A stretch of 64,000 nucleotides of DNA from Paenibacillus sp. TCA20 (lineage in GTDB: Bacteria; Bacillota; Bacilli; Paenibacillales; Paenibacillaceae). The stretch lies in the NCBI RefSeq assembly GCF_000732325.1, contig NZ_BBIW01000008.1, positions 186,001-250,000 of the forward strand, given 5' to 3'. The notes below the pieces were generated by a model, which saw only the letters and a list, made by a program, of their open reading frames with translations, was not told the DNA's origin and searched no databases. Below are positions 61,622-64,000 of this stretch, piece after piece (the stretch's first letter is position 1; the number at the start of each line of letters is the position of its first letter). A program made the position numbers and the translations under genes.

Positions 61622-62539
61622 ATGAGTAACTGGACTTTTTTTAAACGAATGACTCGATTATTTTCAGTGACCGTCATGATTGTTCCTGTTGTTCTTGGCA
61701 CGATTACAGCCTATGCGTTTGATAAGGAGTTCAACTTCCTGTTGTTCTTGCTGACCTTGGTGGGGGCTGTATCCGCTCATATATTTTCGAACATGGTTAA
61801 CGATCTGTGGGATTACCGTAACGGTACAGATACAGAGGCGGCTGAAACAGAAGGAGCAATATCAACGAATTCTGGATTCCTGACTACGGGAACGATGTCG
61901 GAGAAGAAGTTTGCTGTAATTACGTGGGGATTTCTTGTTCTAGCTGCGGTGTGCGGGCTGATTCTGACCATCGTCAGCGGCTGGCCGATTCTGGTGCTTG
62001 CCCTGGTTGGTGCGCTTATCGCATACTTCTATGTTGCACCTCCGATCAAATTCGGATACCGCGGCAAAGGCTACAGTGAGATCGGGATCTTCATTTCATT
62101 CGGTGTACTGCCTGTACTTGGAGCGTATTATGTACAGACTGGTGAATTTGCAATTGCACCGCTGCTGCTGTCACTGCCTGTCGGCATGCTGACCACGATG
62201 CTGCTGTTTAACCACCATTTTCTGCATTGGCGTGCGGACCGTGAGATCGGCAAGAAAACGCTGGTCGTGATGTGGGGAGAAGAGCGGGCGCTGCGTCTGT
62301 CCAAAATAATGACGGTGCTCGCCTATGTGCTCTTGATTGTGAGTGTCGTGTTTGGGGCACTGCCTGTGTATGGGCTTCTGGCCGTTGTCTCTGTCATACC
62401 TATGTACAAAGTATATAAATCTCTCGGAAAAGTAAACCCGTCCGAGGCCTACCTTCCGCTTATGGGAGCTTCACAGCAATCCTCGGTGCTCTGCGGTTTG
62501 ATCATGTGTATTGGACTATTGATTCAAGGAATGGCATGA
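61622..62539 (+). CDS. menA: UbiA-family prenyltransferase, MenA (DHNA polyprenyltransferase)
   Basis: A 305-residue membrane protein with about eight to nine helices that attaches the isoprenoid chain to 1,4-dihydroxy-2-naphthoate in menaquinone synthesis. The two Asp-rich magnesium-pyrophosphate motifs are NMVNDLWDYRNGTD (about 57-70) and WRADREIGKKTLVV. AGGAGG lies 15 bases before the ATG, unusually far, so the start is less certain. A Rex-like site upstream would link menaquinone supply to NADH level, together with ndh. Other UbiA-type substrates are possible but less likely in this organism. Confidence 0.85.
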   Translation: MSNWTFFKRMTRLFSVTVMIVPVVLGTITAYAFDKEFNFLLFLLTLVGAVSAHIFSNMVNDLWDYRNGTDTEAAETEGAISTNSGFLTTGTMSEKKFAVITWGFLVLAAVCGLILTIVSGWPILVLALVGALIAYFYVAPPIKFGYRGKGYSEIGIFISFGVLPVLGAYYVQTGEFAIAPLLLSLPVGMLTTMLLFNHHFLHWRADREIGKKTLVVMWGEERALRLSKIMTVLAYVLLIVSVVFGALPVYGLLAVVSVIPMYKVYKSLGKVNPSEAYLPLMGASQQSSVLCGLIMCIGLLIQGMA

Positions 62540-62568
62540 AATCATTAATAATGAATATTTTCCAAAAA

Positions 62569-62602
62569 AGAAAGAACGTTCATGGCGAACGTTCTTTTTT
62601 TT
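62569..62602. terminator. bidirectional terminator after menA
   Basis: AAGAACGTTC-ATGGC-GAACGTTCTT with T and A runs on the two sides. It serves menA and the convergent deoxyribosyltransferase gene. Confidence 0.88.
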
Positions 62603-62609
62603 GAATTCA

Positions 62610-63146
62610 TCATTGAGACTGCTCAGCATCCATACCCAGCTCTGTACGAAGTCTCTTTAACGCATCCTCTAACGTCCCTTCTACAATGGTAACAGGAATG
62701 CCGAGCATGAGATTGGTGGGCAGATTGAAGTTCTCAATCGTCATCCCGTCTTCATACAGTCCTGTCGCAGGATCTGTCGCAGGTGCTAGCTTCTCCCCCA
62801 TCGTACGTGCATCAAGAACATGGGCATACAGCTTCTTGCCAAGTCCGTATCCAAGCCCGCATTCAAATACGGTGCCGGAATCCGGCTCCTGCCCGCGGAA
62901 GGGATTCAGATTGGCGATGATGATATCACATTTCTCGATCAGTCTCACATTGCCTTCGAATATAGCGGCCGCCGTCTCATGTCGTGTAGGCTGGGGTTTA
63001 ATATCCTTGTCTAGTGGAAAAATACCTTCAAATCCATATTCAGCGCACAGCGCCTTCATGTGTTGCCCGAGCTCGGAAGCATCGGTACGGAACACCTCAA
63101 AGCCAGCCATATAGACACGGAGAGGTTTTGTTTCTACGGAGTTCAT
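62610..63146 (-). CDS. nucleoside 2-deoxyribosyltransferase
   Basis: A 178-residue enzyme that swaps bases on 2'-deoxyribonucleosides. Family motifs are VYMAGFEVFR at the N terminus, IIANLNPFRGQEPDSGTVFE with the catalytic Glu, and GYGLGKKLYAHVLD. AAGGTG lies about 12 bases upstream of the ATG, a weak site. It could take part in nucleoside salvage with the nucleoside hydrolase nearby, though the genes are on opposite strands. Confidence 0.88.
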   Translation of the reverse strand: MNSVETKPLRVYMAGFEVFRTDASELGQHMKALCAEYGFEGIFPLDKDIKPQPTRHETAAAIFEGNVRLIEKCDIIIANLNPFRGQEPDSGTVFECGLGYGLGKKLYAHVLDARTMGEKLAPATDPATGLYEDGMTIENFNLPTNLMLGIPVTIVEGTLEDALKRLRTELGMDAEQSQ

Positions 63147-63276
63147 GTTCTCGCTGCACCTTCACTTTCTTCAATATGAGTAGGAGATCATATAAAATAT
63201 ATTATATTATCATGTGTCAACAGGGCATGAGTATATATTCAAAAAATATATAATCCTTAAGGGAGGATGAATATAA

Positions 63277-64000
63277 ATGAAAGCTTCAGTATTTAGGGAA
63301 TTTGGTGGTCCTGAGGTGCTGCACATTGAAGATGTGCAGACGCCTGCACTTAAGCCGGGCTGTGTGCTTGTTCGAATGAAGGCCGTCGGTCTAAATTATG
63401 CAGATGTGTATCGCAGAAAAGGAAATTATCATCTGGAGGGGGAACCGCCCTACATATTAGGCTACGAAGGAGCCGGTATTGTGGTGGAGACTGCAGACGA
63501 TGTTACAGGCTTGCCGCCAGGCAGCCGTGTGGGTTTTGCTGATGTTCCACATGCAAATAGTGAGCTGGTATTGGTTCCTCAGGAGAAAGCCATTAAGCTG
63601 CCTTCTGAGATTACGTATGACCAGGCAGCAACCGTGCTGCTACAGGGTATGACGGCCCATTACTTGTTAAATGACAGTTATCCTGTACAGGCTGGGGATG
63701 AGATTCTGGTGCACGCAGCTGCAGGTGGAGTAGGTCAGCTGCTTGTCCAGCTTGCCAAAGCAAAAGGGGCAAGAGTATTAGGGGTTACTTCTAGCTCATC
63801 AAAGCGTGACATTGCTCTGCAAGCGGGAGCTGATGAAGTTCTGCTGTACAATGAAGGCAATTGGGTAGATCAAGCAAGGCAATGGTCGTACAAGCAGGAA
63901 GGTGTCAGAGCGGCCTATGACTCGGTTGGAAGTACGTTAATGGACACTTTCCGAGCAGTTCAAATCAAAGGCCATATCGTGTTCTACGGCATGGCCGGAG
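63277..64000 (+). CDS. quinone oxidoreductase-like MDR protein, 3' end outside window
   Basis: The reading frame stays open to the window edge (241 codons). The N-terminal GroES-like domain (MKASVFREFGGPEVLHIEDV, VGLNYADVYRRKGNYHL, ILGYEGAGIVVE) lacks the Cys/His zinc ligands of alcohol dehydrogenases. The Rossmann domain shows ILVHAAAGGVGQLLVQLAKA. This marks the zinc-free NADPH:quinone reductase (Qor) subfamily. GGGAGG lies ten bases before the ATG. Full length should be near 320 residues. Confidence 0.88.
   Translation, partial: MKASVFREFGGPEVLHIEDVQTPALKPGCVLVRMKAVGLNYADVYRRKGNYHLEGEPPYILGYEGAGIVVETADDVTGLPPGSRVGFADVPHANSELVLVPQEKAIKLPSEITYDQAATVLLQGMTAHYLLNDSYPVQAGDEILVHAAAGGVGQLLVQLAKAKGARVLGVTSSSSKRDIALQAGADEVLLYNEGNWVDQARQWSYKQEGVRAAYDSVGSTLMDTFRAVQIKGHIVFYGMAG

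Overview
The window looks like chromosome of a Paenibacillus-type member of the Bacillota. The pointers are strong AGGAGG-like ribosome sites before most genes, tight intrinsic terminators with long T runs, a 'cold-inducible YdjO' protein beside a cold shock gene, a yjlC-ndh pair, an LCP protein, PL11 and PL1 pectinolytic enzymes, a GH4 galactosidase, AraC regulators beside sugar genes, and a possible sporulation (SigK-type) promoter. No rRNA, tRNA, IS element, prophage or CRISPR array was seen. The last gene is cut by the window edge, and the first 142 bases may be the tail of a gene.

Layout. 0-8.3 kb: RlmN/Cfr-class methylase, CotG-like small protein, POT peptide transporter, WYL regulator, M20 amidohydrolase, and a Fur-box-controlled pair of siderophore permeases, the second broken by a one-base frameshift. 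8.4-13.7 kb: a hypothetical protein with a SigK-like promoter, a frameshifted AraC gene divergent from a sugar isomerase/oxidoreductase pair, and a macrolide phosphotransferase. 13.8-19 kb: a giant secreted rhamnogalacturonan esterase-lyase split by an in-frame TAG. 19-25 kb: large catalase, MscS channel, peptidase T, SRPBCC/ArsR pair. 25-27 kb: an alkylation-repair operon (adaA-ogt-alkA). 27-35.6 kb: LCP protein, AraC/melA, cytoplasmic alpha-amylase, MATE pump, acyltransferase. 35.6-42 kb: structured repeats, a GntR-controlled ABC operon, and the circularly permuted ATP-grasp/alpha-E/transglutaminase operon. 42-46.5 kb: TVP38-type membrane protein, cupin, small proteins, an 800-base region rich in RNA structure, and the yjlC-ndh operon with a Rex-like operator. 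46.6-56.5 kb: SDR protein, two-component system with two PepSY proteins, phosphodiesterase lipoprotein, amino-acid dehydrogenase, UPF0316 protein, pectate lyase. 56.6-64 kb: GDPD, cold shock gene with a large leader hairpin, ydjO, a decayed glycosyltransferase, nucleoside hydrolase, lspA, a threefold 115-bp repeat, menA with a Rex-like operator, deoxyribosyltransferase, quinone oxidoreductase.

Themes. Plant polysaccharide use (pectin esterase/lyase, pectate lyase, GH4, amylase, isomerase/oxidoreductase pair) combines with membrane respiration (ndh and menA both carry Rex-like sites, 12 of 14 positions each) and stress defence (catalase, alkylation repair, MscS, cold shock). The most novel signal is a dispersed hairpin element at about 35.8 kb and 61.2-61.5 kb. 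Both of its stems show compensatory base changes while its internal-loop sequences (GAACGAC and CCGGAGAGA) are conserved. Two A6/T6 homopolymer frameshifts and one amber codon in otherwise intact genes could be real decay or assembly error, and should be checked against reads.
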